The notes: a model not told the origin generated them from the letters alone. A stretch of DNA of 64,000 bases from Candidatus Trichorickettsia mobilis (GCF_963422225.1 NZ_OY728607.1:1475001-1539000); one strand, 5' to 3'; positions 1 through 10,557 are shown, counted from the stretch's first letter. A program made the numbers and translations.

Positions 1-1005
1 AATGTAAGTAGTGCTATAACAGAGGAATTACAGGAATTATTAGGTAGTGAAAAATCCAATAAAGTATTTGCTCATGGTAATGAACGTACCTGGAAATTGA
101 CCAAATTACTTTCAGTCATTGATCCACATGGTGGAATTAGGCAAGAGGGAATTGCGATATCAGCCGCTTCTATTCCGGTGGTCATACATTATCTGCATGC
201 TAGAAATAGGAGATCAGCAATAGATCAGATAGTGAGGGTTATAAAAGAACGTTATTGGCAAGTAAGTGATAATAAATTATCAGCTATGAATGTTAATACA
301 AATCTTGATGCTGAGTTAAAAAATATCAGTAAGTTCTTTGCACTTGTGTCTCCAATATTTGGTTTAGAACGTGTAGTTTATTCATTAAATTTTTATGCTA
401 TTTGCTTTAGTCCTATTGTAGTAAATGAGCATGTGATTAATTTATCAGAGTTATTAATAACTTTAAATGCCATTGCTGCTCAAATACCTGATAAGTTCCA
501 TATTGATAGGCATATCATTGCTTTTATAGCAGCTAAAATATCTCTTAGGCAGGAAGCTGATATTAAAATTCTTAGTAATTTTCCTAAATTTTCTGAGCAT
601 CATCTGATATATGGCTTATGTATTCTGAGTGTTGCACAGCAACACGAACCGGATATTAAAATTGCTGATTTGTGTAAGGTTATTACTGTTAAAGTGGTAG
701 AATTATTTAATGAACATTTGCATAATATTCAATTTAAACAAAAACTTGCGGCTACACTTACAGAAGACGCCACAACTGGTGATTTGTCCAAGATAGTTAG
801 TAGATTGAATAATCAAACTGAGTTTATTAATGATTATAATGGCTACTATAATGCTTGTAAAGAAGTTCAGCGCCTTAAAAATCAAATGCAGTTTTTGCAA
901 TTAGAAGATAGAATTTTTGATCGGGCTATATTCTTAGGACAAAAATTGACGGTGCTAGTTTCTTATGTACTATGTTTTATTGTAACAGTTATTTTAATAA
1001 TATAA
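1..1005 (+). CDS. hypothetical protein with C-terminal membrane anchor, 5' end outside window
   Basis: The reading frame is open from base 1, so the gene begins before the window; 334 residues are visible. A TTG at 97 could serve as a start, but the sequence before it reads as ordinary protein, so I treat the gene as partial. Most of the chain looks soluble and helical. The last 20 or so residues (LTVLVSYVLCFIVTVILII) form one hydrophobic segment, suggesting a tail-anchored or bitopic inner-membrane protein. I do not recognise the family. The next gene, also a membrane protein, starts only 10 bases after the stop on the same strand, so the two are probably co-transcribed. Confidence 0.7.
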   Translation, partial: NVSSAITEELQELLGSEKSNKVFAHGNERTWKLTKLLSVIDPHGGIRQEGIAISAASIPVVIHYLHARNRRSAIDQIVRVIKERYWQVSDNKLSAMNVNTNLDAELKNISKFFALVSPIFGLERVVYSLNFYAICFSPIVVNEHVINLSELLITLNAIAAQIPDKFHIDRHIIAFIAAKISLRQEADIKILSNFPKFSEHHLIYGLCILSVAQQHEPDIKIADLCKVITVKVVELFNEHLHNIQFKQKLAATLTEDATTGDLSKIVSRLNNQTEFINDYNGYYNACKEVQRLKNQMQFLQLEDRIFDRAIFLGQKLTVLVSYVLCFIVTVILII

Positions 1006-1015
1006 TTTAAGTATT

Positions 1016-1495
1016 ATGGCTCAACAACAGAATCCTGATGAAAGTAATTTCAAATTCGCAGCATCTTTTATCAAAGTCATAACTTTTGCTATTGCGCTTT
1101 TTTTAGTGGTGGTATCAAGATATGCTTTTGTATTTTTTTCTGCGGCGATGTTACCAACGATAATTGCGCTCTTTTTTGATCGCCATACTCATAAATGTGC
1201 TTCTGCTACGATTTGTACATTTAATTTGATAGGAGCGATGCCATATTTAATAAGATTATGGGAAAGCCCATCAATTAATACCATGGCAAAATTAGTGATT
1301 GCTGATGTAGATACATGGATGATTATATACGGAGCTGCATTTGTAGGTCAGCTCTTATATATGTCGATGCCTTTATTAATAGTAAGAGTGTATTCTGCAA
1401 AAGCTAGGGTACAAGCGGGTATTTTAGAGAAAAAACAAAAGCAACTTTGTGAAGAATGGGGAATTATAGTGGATGAGCAAACACCACCTAATTAA
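1016..1495 (+). CDS. conserved multi-pass membrane protein, unknown function
   Basis: This 159-residue protein has hydrophobic segments at about residues 17-36, 40-52, 66-84 and 100-124, then a charged, probably coiled C-terminal tail of about 35 residues. I know no function for it. It follows the preceding tail-anchored protein by 10 bases and probably shares its transcript. The ATG at 1016 is the only sensible start. Its composition matches its neighbours and nothing suggests transfer or decay. Confidence 0.7.
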   Translation: MAQQQNPDESNFKFAASFIKVITFAIALFLVVVSRYAFVFFSAAMLPTIIALFFDRHTHKCASATICTFNLIGAMPYLIRLWESPSINTMAKLVIADVDTWMIIYGAAFVGQLLYMSMPLLIVRVYSAKARVQAGILEKKQKQLCEEWGIIVDEQTPPN

Positions 1496-1574
1496 GCTTT
1501 GCCTATAGCGTGGGTCAGTTAGTAGTCACTGCTTGCGTTTCCTCACATTAAAATTTAACTGTCAATATCTGACT

Positions 1575-2348
1575 CTAGCTATACCCTCTTAGATTGATAA
1601 TTTCATTTATTGAATTAGCGATGATTTCTAGATCAGTTGGGCGTGCAAGACGATGATCAGCATCTTTAACGAGTTTAAGTACTATAGTATCACCTGCAAT
1701 TTTTTCCATAAGTTTTACTGAAATATGATAAGGTACGTCTAAATCTTTTAGTCCGTGAATTAGATGCGTTGGACAATCAATGGCAATAGTTTTTCCGTCT
1801 AGTAATAAATGATTTCTGGCTTCATGCACTAGTTTGTAACTAATTGGGTACTTCGTGTCGCAGCAGTTACCGCTAACCTCTAATACTCCATCTTTTTGCA
1901 TCTTTGTTTGTTGTATTAAAGGTAATTTTTTCCAAATTAATTCTTCGGTAAAATCTGGAGCAGCGCTTATGCAAATAATACCAAGTAAGTTATGAGGATT
2001 TTTGATTGCATAAAGTAGGCTAAGCCAGCCACCCATGCTTGAACCTATTAAAACTATCTGGTTGTCTGTCACTAATTGATTTAAAATCATTTCAAGGCCA
2101 CCAATCCAGGAGCTGATAGTTTGTTCGGTAAAATTTCCGGATGAGTTACCATGACCAAAATTATCAAATCTAATAAAATTATATCCAGCTTTTATGCAGT
2201 AGTTTTCAAGGTATAATGCTTTAGTGCCATGCATATCACTCATTAGACCATGCAGAAAAATTATGGTAATAGTGTTTTTTTGGTTGCTTTTAATCTGATT
2301 ATAGACAATAAATTGAGTATCATCAGCATTATTATATATTTTTTTCAT
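1575..2348 (-). CDS. alpha/beta hydrolase
   Basis: This 257-residue protein has the order of motifs of an alpha/beta hydrolase fold enzyme. An oxyanion HG lies at residues 33-34, then FDNFGHGNSSG, the nucleophile elbow GSSMGGW with Ser at about 104, a late acid in GLKDLDVP, and the catalytic His in DADHRLARP. No signal peptide is seen, so it should be cytoplasmic. The family includes esterases and thioesterases (ABHD10-like proteins are the closest I can name), but the substrate cannot be read from the sequence. It is divergent from the glycosyltransferase at 2368, leaving only about 20 bases between the two starts. Confidence 0.88.
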   Translation of the reverse strand: MKKIYNNADDTQFIVYNQIKSNQKNTITIIFLHGLMSDMHGTKALYLENYCIKAGYNFIRFDNFGHGNSSGNFTEQTISSWIGGLEMILNQLVTDNQIVLIGSSMGGWLSLLYAIKNPHNLLGIICISAAPDFTEELIWKKLPLIQQTKMQKDGVLEVSGNCCDTKYPISYKLVHEARNHLLLDGKTIAIDCPTHLIHGLKDLDVPYHISVKLMEKIAGDTIVLKLVKDADHRLARPTDLEIIANSINEIINLRGYS

Positions 2349-2367
2349 AATTTCATGTTGAATAGCA

Positions 2368-3546
2368 ATGTCTTTGCCGGTTAATAATCATCCAGAATAT
2401 CATAAAAAAACTATCTTACAAGTACTACCATCTTTAGTATCTGGTGGAGTTGAACGTGGTACAATAGAACTAGCAAGAAAATTAAAAGAATTGAATTATG
2501 GTTCACTAGTAGTATCTGCAGGTGGATCATTACTAGAACAATTAAAAGAACTTGATATTCCTCACATCAAGCTAGATGTAGACAGCAAAAATCCATTAAG
2601 AATTAAAGCGAATGCCAAAAATCTGGAACAGATAATCAAAGACTATAATGTTGATCTAGTGCATGCAAGATCACGAGCTCCAGCATGGAGTTGCTATATG
2701 GCAACACGTTCGACCAATGCTAAGTTTATCACCACTTTTCATGGAATTTATAATATTTCAGGAATGTTTAAAAAATACTATAATAGTATCATGACTAGGG
2801 GTGAGGTAGTTATTGCTGTGTCTAACTTTGTTAAACAGCATATTTTAGAAAATTATGATATTGATGAAGATAAAATCAGAGTAGTATATCGTGGTGTCGA
2901 TCCGAATTATTTTACGCAAGCTAACATTAGCGATGAATTATTGTTAAAATTTAGAAATAAATATCGTGTCCGCAAATCAATGTCGGTAATCTTATTACCA
3001 GCAAGGATGACCGAGTGGAAAGGTCATATAAATCTAATTGAAGCATTAAATAAAATTAAACATCTGGATTTTTATTGTTTAATGGTAGGTGATTTATCGA
3101 AGCATCCAGCGTTTGCCAAAAGAGTGATGGATCGCATTACCGAACTTAAATTACAGACTAAAATTCAGATATTTGGTAATGAATTAGATATGTTGGGGTT
3201 GTACGGGATAGCAGATCTGGTACTATCTGCTTCAATTGAACCAGAAGCTTTTGGGCGAACAATTATTGAAGGTCAGTCCATGGAAAAGTTAGTAATAGCT
3301 ACCAATATTGGCGGTGCGGCAGAAACTATTATTGATGGCATTAGTGGTTACCATGTCAAGCCTAGCGATGTTGATGATTTAGCAGACAAGATTCAACATT
3401 GTTTAACCATATTAGGGAGCAATCAGGCTAAAGAGCTAACTGCCTATGCTAGGCAATCAGTGTTAGATAATTTTTCTCTTAAATCAATGTTGAATAAGAC
3501 CTTGAGTATATATGACGAATTGTATACTCGGGTGTATACTCGGTGA
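2368..3546 (+). CDS. GT4-family (GT-B fold) glycosyltransferase
   Basis: This 392-residue enzyme shows the acceptor-side motif SGGVERGTIELAR near the N terminus and the nucleotide-sugar motif EPEAFGRTIIEGQSM near residues 290-305, followed by ATNIGGAAE. These are hallmarks of family GT4 retaining transferases. It probably adds a sugar to lipopolysaccharide or another envelope glycan. The family uses NDP-sugars in the cytoplasm or at the inner membrane. The gene ends inside a 126-bp repeat: its last three codons and stop (YTR-stop) are supplied by the left end of the element at 3535-3660. The immediately preceding residues repeat the same YTR motif, so the original C terminus has been replaced. 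Confidence 0.9.
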   Translation: MSLPVNNHPEYHKKTILQVLPSLVSGGVERGTIELARKLKELNYGSLVVSAGGSLLEQLKELDIPHIKLDVDSKNPLRIKANAKNLEQIIKDYNVDLVHARSRAPAWSCYMATRSTNAKFITTFHGIYNISGMFKKYYNSIMTRGEVVIAVSNFVKQHILENYDIDEDKIRVVYRGVDPNYFTQANISDELLLKFRNKYRVRKSMSVILLPARMTEWKGHINLIEALNKIKHLDFYCLMVGDLSKHPAFAKRVMDRITELKLQTKIQIFGNELDMLGLYGIADLVLSASIEPEAFGRTIIEGQSMEKLVIATNIGGAAETIIDGISGYHVKPSDVDDLADKIQHCLTILGSNQAKELTAYARQSVLDNFSLKSMLNKTLSIYDELYTRVYTR

Positions 3547-3660
3547 AAATCTGCGGATTGCGGTGTCGTATCTAAAGATCTGCGATGCTCACGTATTAAG
3601 TATACGCTGCGCTTCTCGACTTTGATACTCCTAGCACTCCTTGATTTTGACCTTCGTCTA
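3535..3660 (+). repeat. 126-bp palindromic repeat (TATACTCGG family), copy 1
   Basis: Copies also lie at 41157-41282 and 52747-52871. All begin TATACTCGGTG, share GTCGTATCTAAAGATCTGCG and CTTTGATACTCCTAGCAC, and end ACCTTCGTCTA. The centre is an imperfect hairpin around CACGTA/TACG. This copy overlaps the 3' end of the glycosyltransferase gene and supplies its stop codon. Confidence 0.85.
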
Positions 3661-3761
3661 CAGACCTCTGGTATAGCCTAAAAATACTACCTTATCGATT
3701 TATAAGCTATATAATTATGCAAGGGCTCTGCTCAACTTCAGCTAAAGATCACGGAGTATAT

Positions 3762-4544
3762 GTGGCAAAAATTTCTGGATTTATTATCGTAAAGAATGAA
3801 GCATCTAGAATTACTAATGCAATAAATAGTATTAAAAAGATAGTGGATGAAATCATAGTTATTGATAGTGGTAGTACTGATGATACTGCAAAAATTGCTG
3901 AATCATTAGGTGCTCAAGTGGTGTTTAATGAATGGCCTGGCTATGTAAAACAGAAGGCTTTTGGCGAAGGTTTGTGTAAACATCAGTGGATCTTGAATAT
4001 TGATGCAGATGAAGAGCTATCACCAGAATTGCAAGATGAGGTCGAGTTTATTTTTAGCTCAAATGTGCAAGATCGTTACTATGCATATCAGATTAATTTT
4101 GTAATTCTTCATCGTAATGATCTGAAGCCTAGATTATTTGCTCCGGCCAATAAATTTATTAGAATATATAATCGTGCATTTTGTAGTTTTGCTAATACAC
4201 TTAAGACCACTACTCATGATGCAGTATTGTTCAATGATGGTATTAGTTCTATCAATATGGTATATGATCTAAATGCTATAGCTTTTCATAGGTCAGGAAC
4301 ATCAATTACTCAGCTAGTTGATAAAGCCAATTTTTATTCTACAGAACAGGCAAAAGATATGCTATTAATTGGCAGAAATCCTGCAATAATCAGAATTATT
4401 TTTGAAATGTGCTTCTGGTTTTTAAAAGCATTTTTTATCAGAAGATATTTTGTATTTGGTTTTGATGGATTTGTAGATTCGGTAATTTTTGCTTTTGCAC
4501 GTTTTATTAGATTAGCTAAGGCTAGGGAGTTTAATAAGAAGTAA
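3762..4544 (+). CDS. GT2-family glycosyltransferase, WaaE/KdtX-like
   Basis: The protein starts KISGFIIVKNEASRI and has the GT-A nucleotide-binding pattern IIVIDSGSTDDT, then NIDADEELSP, which contains the metal-binding DxD. This matches the WaaE/KdtX group of LPS-core glucosyltransferases. A hydrophobic stretch near the C terminus (MCFWFLKAFFI) suggests peripheral membrane contact. The frame extends back to an ATG at 3717. I prefer the GTG at 3762 because GGAG lies 7 bases before it and homologues begin at this point. It follows another glycosyltransferase on the same strand, separated by a repeat element, which fits a small envelope-glycan locus. Confidence 0.85.
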   Translation: MAKISGFIIVKNEASRITNAINSIKKIVDEIIVIDSGSTDDTAKIAESLGAQVVFNEWPGYVKQKAFGEGLCKHQWILNIDADEELSPELQDEVEFIFSSNVQDRYYAYQINFVILHRNDLKPRLFAPANKFIRIYNRAFCSFANTLKTTTHDAVLFNDGISSINMVYDLNAIAFHRSGTSITQLVDKANFYSTEQAKDMLLIGRNPAIIRIIFEMCFWFLKAFFIRRYFVFGFDGFVDSVIFAFARFIRLAKAREFNKK

Positions 4545-4624
4545 TATTTTGCTTTTGTTGTTTCCAGAATTATGCGATGAAGTTGTTTTAGAAGTATTTC
4601 GAGTAATCAATCATTAGTAATAGA

Positions 4625-5545
4625 ATGCAACAAGATAAAGAAGAATCAGTAATTTCCATGGAATCACAATATACCAAGAGAGCAACAGTGGCTGCTCTGG
4701 AGAATTTGTTATACCAAGCCATACCAGTGTTAGATCACGGTTTTATTAGAGTCATTGATTATATGGGTGATGATAGCGCAGTGGTACAAGCAGCACGCGT
4801 ATCATACGGTAAGGGTACTAAGCAAGTTAATCAGGATAAGGGTTTGATTAACTATTTAATGCGTCATCTTCATACTACTCCGTTTGAAATGTGTGAAATG
4901 AAATTCCACATAAAATTACCAATTTTTGTTGCAAGACAATGGATACGCCATCGCACTGCTAGTGTTAATGAATATTCTGCTAGATATTCTATCTTATCTA
5001 GAGAGTTTTATTTACCGGAGTCTAGTCATCTTTCAGTTCAATCGATTAGCAATAAACAAGGAAGAAGTGTCGATAAGATGCCACCGACGCTTGCCAATAA
5101 AATCCTTGATACTTTAAAAAATGATGCATTGAATTGTTATCAGCATTATATAGAAATGTTAAATGAAGATGAGCAAGGTAATATTATTGATGAAACTAGC
5201 GTCGGTTTAGCTAGAGAGCTTGCTAGGATGAATTTGACTGTAAACTATTATACAGAATGGTATTGGAAAATTAATTTACATAATTTATTACATTTTTTGG
5301 CTCTAAGAGCTGATGCTCACGCACAATATGAGATCAGAGTATATGCTGCAGTGATGTTGGATATTGTCAAATTATGGGTACCTTTTGTCTATGAAGCATT
5401 CGAAGAGTATGGATTATGTGGAGCAAAATTATCAAGAAAAGGGATTGCTGTCATCAAAAAATTGATTAAGGGTGAGGAAGTAAATCAGGAATCTAGCGGG
5501 ATGAGTAAACGAGAATGGGAAGAATTGCTGCAGGTTATAAGCTAA
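4625..5545 (+). CDS. thyX: flavin-dependent thymidylate synthase ThyX
   Basis: ThyX makes dTMP from dUMP using methylene-tetrahydrofolate and NADPH through FAD. The ThyX signature is present as [14 protein letters not shown] at about residues 108-121, fitting the family pattern RHRxxSxNExSxR, which binds FAD and dUMP. The length of 306 residues is normal for rickettsial ThyX. ATG 4625 gives a short extra N terminus, and a second Met 12 residues later is an alternative start. ThyX instead of ThyA is usual in Rickettsiales. The downstream permease starts 13 bases after the stop and may be co-transcribed. Confidence 0.96.
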   Translation: MQQDKEESVISMESQYTKRATVAALENLLYQAIPVLDHGFIRVIDYMGDDSAVVQAARVSYGKGTKQVNQDKGLINYLMRHLHTTPFEMCEMKFHIKLPIFVARQWIRHRTASVNEYSARYSILSREFYLPESSHLSVQSISNKQGRSVDKMPPTLANKILDTLKNDALNCYQHYIEMLNEDEQGNIIDETSVGLARELARMNLTVNYYTEWYWKINLHNLLHFLALRADAHAQYEIRVYAAVMLDIVKLWVPFVYEAFEEYGLCGAKLSRKGIAVIKKLIKGEEVNQESSGMSKREWEELLQVIS

Positions 5546-5558
5546 CATCATTTCTTGA

Positions 5559-6824
5559 ATGAGACATATATTAAAGTTCAAGGCTATAGAATATAAAACA
5601 GAAGTTTTTCTTTTTTTATTTTTAGGGTTTATTAGCGGTGTACCGTTTCTTTTAGTATTGTCTACTTTGGCGTTTTGGTTAACAGAGTTAAAGATAGCCA
5701 ATACTATCATTGGTATATTGATGCTTGCCACAACTCCATATAGCCTTAAACCCTTATGGGCACCGGTTATTGATAATTTTAACCTACCTATTTTAGCTAA
5801 ATTTTTGAATATTAAGTATTCGTGGGGTATTTTATCTAATATATTGTTGGCTGTTAGTATTATCGGGTTAGGATTTAGTGACCCACAACATAATTTATGG
5901 GTGACCGTTCTTTTTGCTGCCTTAGTATCATTCTTTGCTGCTACTCAAGATATCGTAATTGATGCTTTGCGCATCGAGTTAACTCCAGCTCATCTTTCAG
6001 GTATAGTGGCAGCATCGGAATCTATAGGCTTTCGTGCCGGCATGTTAACTTCTGGAGCTGGTGCGCTTTATATAGCGGAATATTTTTCATGGTCGATAGC
6101 TTATAGCTTTATGGGAGCTATAGTTGTTTGTGGAAGTTTGGTTTTTTGGTTATTACAACGTTTTTCGAAGGTCAGAACTCAAAATCAACAACCTAAAATC
6201 AATACTGATAGACCTTTTCTGCGACTTTTCTACAATTCTTTTTACAACGTCGTATCTCAACCATACTTTTTTCCGATCATTGCGTTTATTTTTTTTTATA
6301 AAGTTGCTGACACTTCTCTTAATGCGATGTCAGCGCCCTTCATATATGCATTAGGGTTTAGTAAAATAGAATATGCTAACATCTCAAAATTTTTTGGTAC
6401 CACGATGATGATTTGTGGTAGTTTAGCTGGAGGATTGCTGGTTAATCGCTGGAATGCGTATATAACTCTCAAGCTTTACGGCGGGCTACAAATAATCTCG
6501 GCATCTATGTTTATTGTCCAGACATATATGGGCTATAATACTTCATGCTTAATTTTGACTTTAGGCTTGGAAAGTTTGGTCTCTGGTTTAGGGGCAGTAG
6601 CATATCTGGCATATCTGGCTAAATTTTGTCGTTCATCTTGCACAGCCACTAGCTTTACCGTGCTTTATTCATTTGGATCGCTATTTCGAGTGCTAATTTC
6701 TTTGCTAGCTGGCTGGTGTGCTGATTATTTAGGGTGGTATATACTTTTTTCTTTAGCGGCTGGATTAACTATACCTATTTTTTATTGTCTTAATAGAGTT
6801 GAGCGTTATAGTTACTTGAGTTGA
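5559..6824 (+). CDS. MFS permease, AmpG-like
   Basis: This 421-residue protein has about 12 hydrophobic segments with no large soluble domain. The N-terminal part (FLGFISGVPFLLVLSTLAFWL, then TTPYSLKPLWAPVIDNF and AATQDIVIDALRIE) matches the AmpG branch of the major facilitator superfamily. In enterobacteria AmpG imports anhydro-muropeptides for cell-wall recycling. Rickettsiales carry several AmpG-like paralogues whose substrates are unproven, so I do not assign the symbol. It lies 13 bases after thyX and converges on priA. Confidence 0.85.
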   Translation: MRHILKFKAIEYKTEVFLFLFLGFISGVPFLLVLSTLAFWLTELKIANTIIGILMLATTPYSLKPLWAPVIDNFNLPILAKFLNIKYSWGILSNILLAVSIIGLGFSDPQHNLWVTVLFAALVSFFAATQDIVIDALRIELTPAHLSGIVAASESIGFRAGMLTSGAGALYIAEYFSWSIAYSFMGAIVVCGSLVFWLLQRFSKVRTQNQQPKINTDRPFLRLFYNSFYNVVSQPYFFPIIAFIFFYKVADTSLNAMSAPFIYALGFSKIEYANISKFFGTTMMICGSLAGGLLVNRWNAYITLKLYGGLQIISASMFIVQTYMGYNTSCLILTLGLESLVSGLGAVAYLAYLAKFCRSSCTATSFTVLYSFGSLFRVLISLLAGWCADYLGWYILFSLAAGLTIPIFYCLNRVERYSYLS

Positions 6825-6945
6825 ATTAGCGTTTCATTTTTATGAAGTCATGCTGAATTTATTTCACTTCGTGGCTATTCCAGAGCAGCATCTTATGTAA
6901 TTATCAACAGATTCCGGGACACGCAATGTTCATCTTTAAACACAT

Positions 6946-6978
6946 GATGTCATCCCGAAACAAGTTCGTGATGACATC
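6946..6978. repeat. short hairpin repeat between convergent genes
   Basis: A perfect 9-bp stem, GATGTCATC at 6946 and GATGACATC at 6970, encloses a CCGAAACAAGTTCGT loop. The element sits between the convergent permease and priA genes. The loop resembles the CCCGAA/TTCGGG hairpin at 27171-27229, so this is a dispersed repeat. It has no T run, so terminator function is not shown. Confidence 0.6.
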
Positions 6979-6991
6979 TAAACAACTACGT

Positions 6992-8944
6992 CTACATGAA
7001 ATTTTGTGGATCAATATCTACTCGTATTTGGCAACTAGATGGAAATTTCACTAAACCTAACCAGGTTTTGAGATATTGTTGTAAATTAAATTTCTTAGCT
7101 GTAACTATTAATATTCTATATCTATATTTACCCGATAATTTTGCGAGCATAGCTTTTGCTGGCCCTAGTATTTTGACATTACTTTTAGGAGCAATTGCTA
7201 CTAGTTGCTTTGCATAATCAAAGATTTTATGTTCATTTTTGCCAGTCAAAATAATAGATGCCATTTTCGTAAATGGCGGTAAATTTGCATCTCGACGATT
7301 ATTAAGCTCATATTCTATAAATTGTTCTTCAGCATTGTTTTTAAGTGTTGAAAACACAATATGATCTGGGTAATAAGTTTGTAACAAGACTTTTCCTGGT
7401 TTATGTTCTCGTCCGGCTCTCCCGCCAACCTGATGCAATAATTGAAAAGTACGTTCGGCAGCTCGTAAGTCTCCGCCCATCAAACCCAAATCTGCATCTA
7501 TTATTCCAACTAAAGTAAGATTAGGAAAATGATATCCTTTAGTAATCATCTGGGTTCCAATTAATATATCAATCTCATTATTCTCCATTTTATGCAATAG
7601 AGCTTGCATTTTATTGGAGTTAGTAATCTCATCTTTGCTGACAATTGCTATTCTATAATTGCCAAAAAGATGTTGCACTTCTTCAGCGATTCTTTCAATA
7701 CCTGGACCACAAGCAATCAAAGTGTCTCCGGCAGAGCATATCAAGCAGGTGAGATGAATTTTGCATATATATCCACAATGATGGCATTCCAGATGTTTGC
7801 TATTTTTATGCACAACCAACCAAGATGAACAGAATCCACAGGTAAAGCGATAGCCGCATGAACTGCACAACATTAAAGGAGCATAACCTCTGCGGTTTAG
7901 AAATAATAAGGTTTGTTCTTTTTTTAATAAATTTTCTTGGATAGCAGTAGATAGCGAAGGAGATAACCAATTATTGTATGGTAAGCGTTCTTTACGCAGA
8001 TCAACAATTTCTACAGGTGGTATTGTGGCGCCTGAATAACGGTTTGCTAGCGGTATATTATGATATTTGTCAATTTGTACATTATAAATTGTTTCTATTG
8101 ATGGGGTGGCTGATACTAGCACTACTTTAGCATTTTCTAAACTACCACGTAACACTGCCATATCACGAGCATTATATAATATTCCCTCCTCTTGCTTATA
8201 AGAACTATCATGTTCTTCATCTACAATAATTAAGCCAAGATTTGTATATGGTAAAAATAAACTACTGCGAGCACCAATTACCATTCTTACTCGACCATCT
8301 AAAATTCCTCTTAATGACATTTTTTTTTGCGCTTTGGTAATAGAAGAATTCCAGATCACTGGTTCAAAACCGAATCTATTGATAAAACGTTGAATAATAT
8401 GGTTGCTAAGTGCAATTTCAGGGAGCATAATTAGTGTTTGCGCACCTGCTTGTAAATATTCTGCCACTAAATGAAAATATATCTCAGTTTTACCAGAACC
8501 GGTAACTCCATGAATAAGCGTTGGTTTGTTGACCATTCTTAACTTTGCTAGAATTTCATGTTGATTTGTCGATAAATTTGGTAAATTAAAATGTGATGGG
8601 ATATGCTGGTGTCTGGTTTTTATCGGAGATACTGAGATATCTATTGGTAAAACCAGTTTGACCATAGACCCTAGTGGGCTTAAATAATAGCTGCTAGCTT
8701 TATTAATAAAATTCATGGTTCCTGAATTTAAAGTAAAATCACCAGGAGCTTTTTGCTGCACAGTTTTTAAGACAATAGTATTATTACTGGCTATATTAGA
8801 AGTTGACCAAACAATACCAGTACACATTTTGTTTCTAAATGGTACTATAACCAAATCGCCAATAATAAGCTGTAATGCTTCTGGTGCTAAATACTCTAAA
8901 GGAAATAATTGGGTAAGAGGTAATAATATTTTGACAATTATCAT
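6992..8944 (-). CDS. priA: primosomal protein N', replication restart helicase PriA
   Basis: PriA recognises stalled forks and reloads the replisome. The 650-residue chain shows the N-terminal DNA-binding region, Walker [10 protein letters not shown] (about 146-154), the DEEH box in [16 protein letters not shown], and SATPS. The cysteine cluster [13 protein letters not shown]...CHHCGYIC...CLIC binds zinc. The chain then has [26 protein letters not shown] and the motif VI region QVGGRAGR. All key motifs are intact. The length is somewhat below that of E. coli PriA and typical for Rickettsiales. Confidence 0.97.
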   Translation of the reverse strand: MIIVKILLPLTQLFPLEYLAPEALQLIIGDLVIVPFRNKMCTGIVWSTSNIASNNTIVLKTVQQKAPGDFTLNSGTMNFINKASSYYLSPLGSMVKLVLPIDISVSPIKTRHQHIPSHFNLPNLSTNQHEILAKLRMVNKPTLIHGVTGSGKTEIYFHLVAEYLQAGAQTLIMLPEIALSNHIIQRFINRFGFEPVIWNSSITKAQKKMSLRGILDGRVRMVIGARSSLFLPYTNLGLIIVDEEHDSSYKQEEGILYNARDMAVLRGSLENAKVVLVSATPSIETIYNVQIDKYHNIPLANRYSGATIPPVEIVDLRKERLPYNNWLSPSLSTAIQENLLKKEQTLLFLNRRGYAPLMLCSSCGYRFTCGFCSSWLVVHKNSKHLECHHCGYICKIHLTCLICSAGDTLIACGPGIERIAEEVQHLFGNYRIAIVSKDEITNSNKMQALLHKMENNEIDILIGTQMITKGYHFPNLTLVGIIDADLGLMGGDLRAAERTFQLLHQVGGRAGREHKPGKVLLQTYYPDHIVFSTLKNNAEEQFIEYELNNRRDANLPPFTKMASIILTGKNEHKIFDYAKQLVAIAPKSNVKILGPAKAMLAKLSGKYRYRILIVTAKKFNLQQYLKTWLGLVKFPSSCQIRVDIDPQNFM

Positions 8945-9135
8945 AATAGTGCTAAATTATTTTATTCAAATTAGATTTAAGATTTTTAATTAATTTTTAA
9001 ACATACTAATGTCTATTTAATTAAGTTGTTGTGTCTTATCTACAAAAATATACCCTAGGTTGTTTTGTATGACAGGTAACGGACTTTGGGATGACAACGC
9101 GAGTGATGATGTAACCCAAGGTTTACTTTTTGCGG

Positions 9136-9163
9136 TTGCATTATGTGAATATTATGGTATACT
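9136..9163 (+). promoter_or_regulatory. probable sigma70-type promoter of the histidine kinase gene
   Basis: TTGCAT (9136-9141) and TATACT (9158-9163) are separated by 16 bases, close to the consensus, and lie about 30 bases before the ATG at 9194. They sit in an otherwise gene-free gap between divergent genes. Confidence 0.5.
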
Positions 9164-9193
9164 CTATTATTAACATTTAATAACGATTTACAT

Positions 9194-10546
9194 ATGACAA
9201 AGAATACTACTTGTCATTTTAAGACATTTCATGAATTTTTAAAAATAGGTGTTGCTAAAACAGAAAAACACGCATTAATTTTTGGTATATTAAGCATTAC
9301 AGGGCATTTATTTTTTTATATTAGAAATGAGTATTTTGATTTTTTCGAATATGAAAATATCACGCTGAGGGCTTGTGGATTATTTTTCTCTATCTTCTTA
9401 ATTATATATAATAAATGTTCTGCTAAAGCTTTTAATATAGTACGACTTATTTGTTTATATGCAAGTTTAGTTTATCTAGGACCATTTTTCTTCACCTTTA
9501 TGTTATTAAATAACGCAAATAGCTTGGAATGGCAGCTAAATTTTCTGCTCTGGTTAGCTATATATATATTAATAATGGATTGGTGGAATTTTGTTTGTAT
9601 TGCTGTAATAGGCATTCTATTAGCTATAGCTATATATTTATTTAATAATAACCAAGTGCAATTTGAATATTCCTTGTTATATCATACTACTTTAACCAGC
9701 TTTTGTATTTTATTACCTAGTTATTTTTTTGCCAAAAATATTAAAGCTACTGAGATGGAGCGACAAACATTACTACAAAATACCATGGTAATAAATATAG
9801 AATTACAAAAAAGAGTTGTTGAGGTAAAACAGTTGTTAGAAGCAAAAACGAATTTATTAAATTATATTAGTCATGAAATACGTACACCGATTCATGCTAT
9901 TTATAATATATCACAGTTGGTATATGAGAACTGGGAAGGAATGAATGATGCCGAATGTAAAAAACAAGTTAGAAATATAGCTAATAGTAGTTTATTCTTA
10001 ACAAACTTAACCACAGACTTATTAGATCTATCTAAGCTTGAATCAGGAAAAATGACCTATAATTTTAATAAAACTGATCTAGTATCCTTAGTTCGCGATG
10101 TTGTTCGTCAGTGTAAAATATTGTATTTATATGGAAAAAGATTGAACATAACTTTCAAAACTAATGATAAGGCTGCTTTTGTCTATGGTGATCGTATGCA
10201 GATAATAAGATTATTAATGAATCTATTTAGTAATGCAATAAAGTATACCAATACTGGTACAATTACCGCAATTTTACAGTTTGTAGATAAGGCTGAAGCA
10301 CATTACTGGCAGTTTAGCTTAATTGATCAAGGAATTGGTATTCCTGAACACGAATTGCAATCTATATTTGATGCATTTAATCGTGGAGGGCAGTCATCAT
10401 CAAATATAGTGGGAACAGGTCTAGGGCTCGCCATTTGCAGTGAAATAATTGCTGCCCATCATGGGACTATCTGGGCGGAGAATAATCCTAAGCCGCAACT
10501 AGGAGCGAGGTTTAGTTTTATTATTCCAGCTCTAGATTATAGTTAG
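9194..10546 (+). CDS. membrane sensor histidine kinase
   Basis: The 450-residue kinase has about six hydrophobic segments within residues 28-180, then a coiled linker. Next comes a HisKA domain with H-box YISHEIRTP (phosphorylated His about 227), the N box NLFSNAIKY, G1 DQGIGIP, the F region and G2 GTGLGLAIC of an HATPase_c domain. There is no periplasmic sensor domain of note, so it probably senses through the membrane segments. A receiver-only protein follows 11 bases downstream and is the likely partner. The signal is unknown. Confidence 0.93.
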   Translation: MTKNTTCHFKTFHEFLKIGVAKTEKHALIFGILSITGHLFFYIRNEYFDFFEYENITLRACGLFFSIFLIIYNKCSAKAFNIVRLICLYASLVYLGPFFFTFMLLNNANSLEWQLNFLLWLAIYILIMDWWNFVCIAVIGILLAIAIYLFNNNQVQFEYSLLYHTTLTSFCILLPSYFFAKNIKATEMERQTLLQNTMVINIELQKRVVEVKQLLEAKTNLLNYISHEIRTPIHAIYNISQLVYENWEGMNDAECKKQVRNIANSSLFLTNLTTDLLDLSKLESGKMTYNFNKTDLVSLVRDVVRQCKILYLYGKRLNITFKTNDKAAFVYGDRMQIIRLLMNLFSNAIKYTNTGTITAILQFVDKAEAHYWQFSLIDQGIGIPEHELQSIFDAFNRGGQSSSNIVGTGLGLAICSEIIAAHHGTIWAENNPKPQLGARFSFIIPALDYS

Positions 10547-10557
10547 ATTAGTATAAT

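Noticed and set aside
703..900. Minus-strand frame of 65 codons
   Set aside because: It lies antisense to the first plus-strand gene, has no ribosome site and no protein-like features.
6124..6354. 76-codon plus-strand frame inside the permease gene
   Set aside because: It overlaps the AmpG-like gene in another frame and has no family signal.
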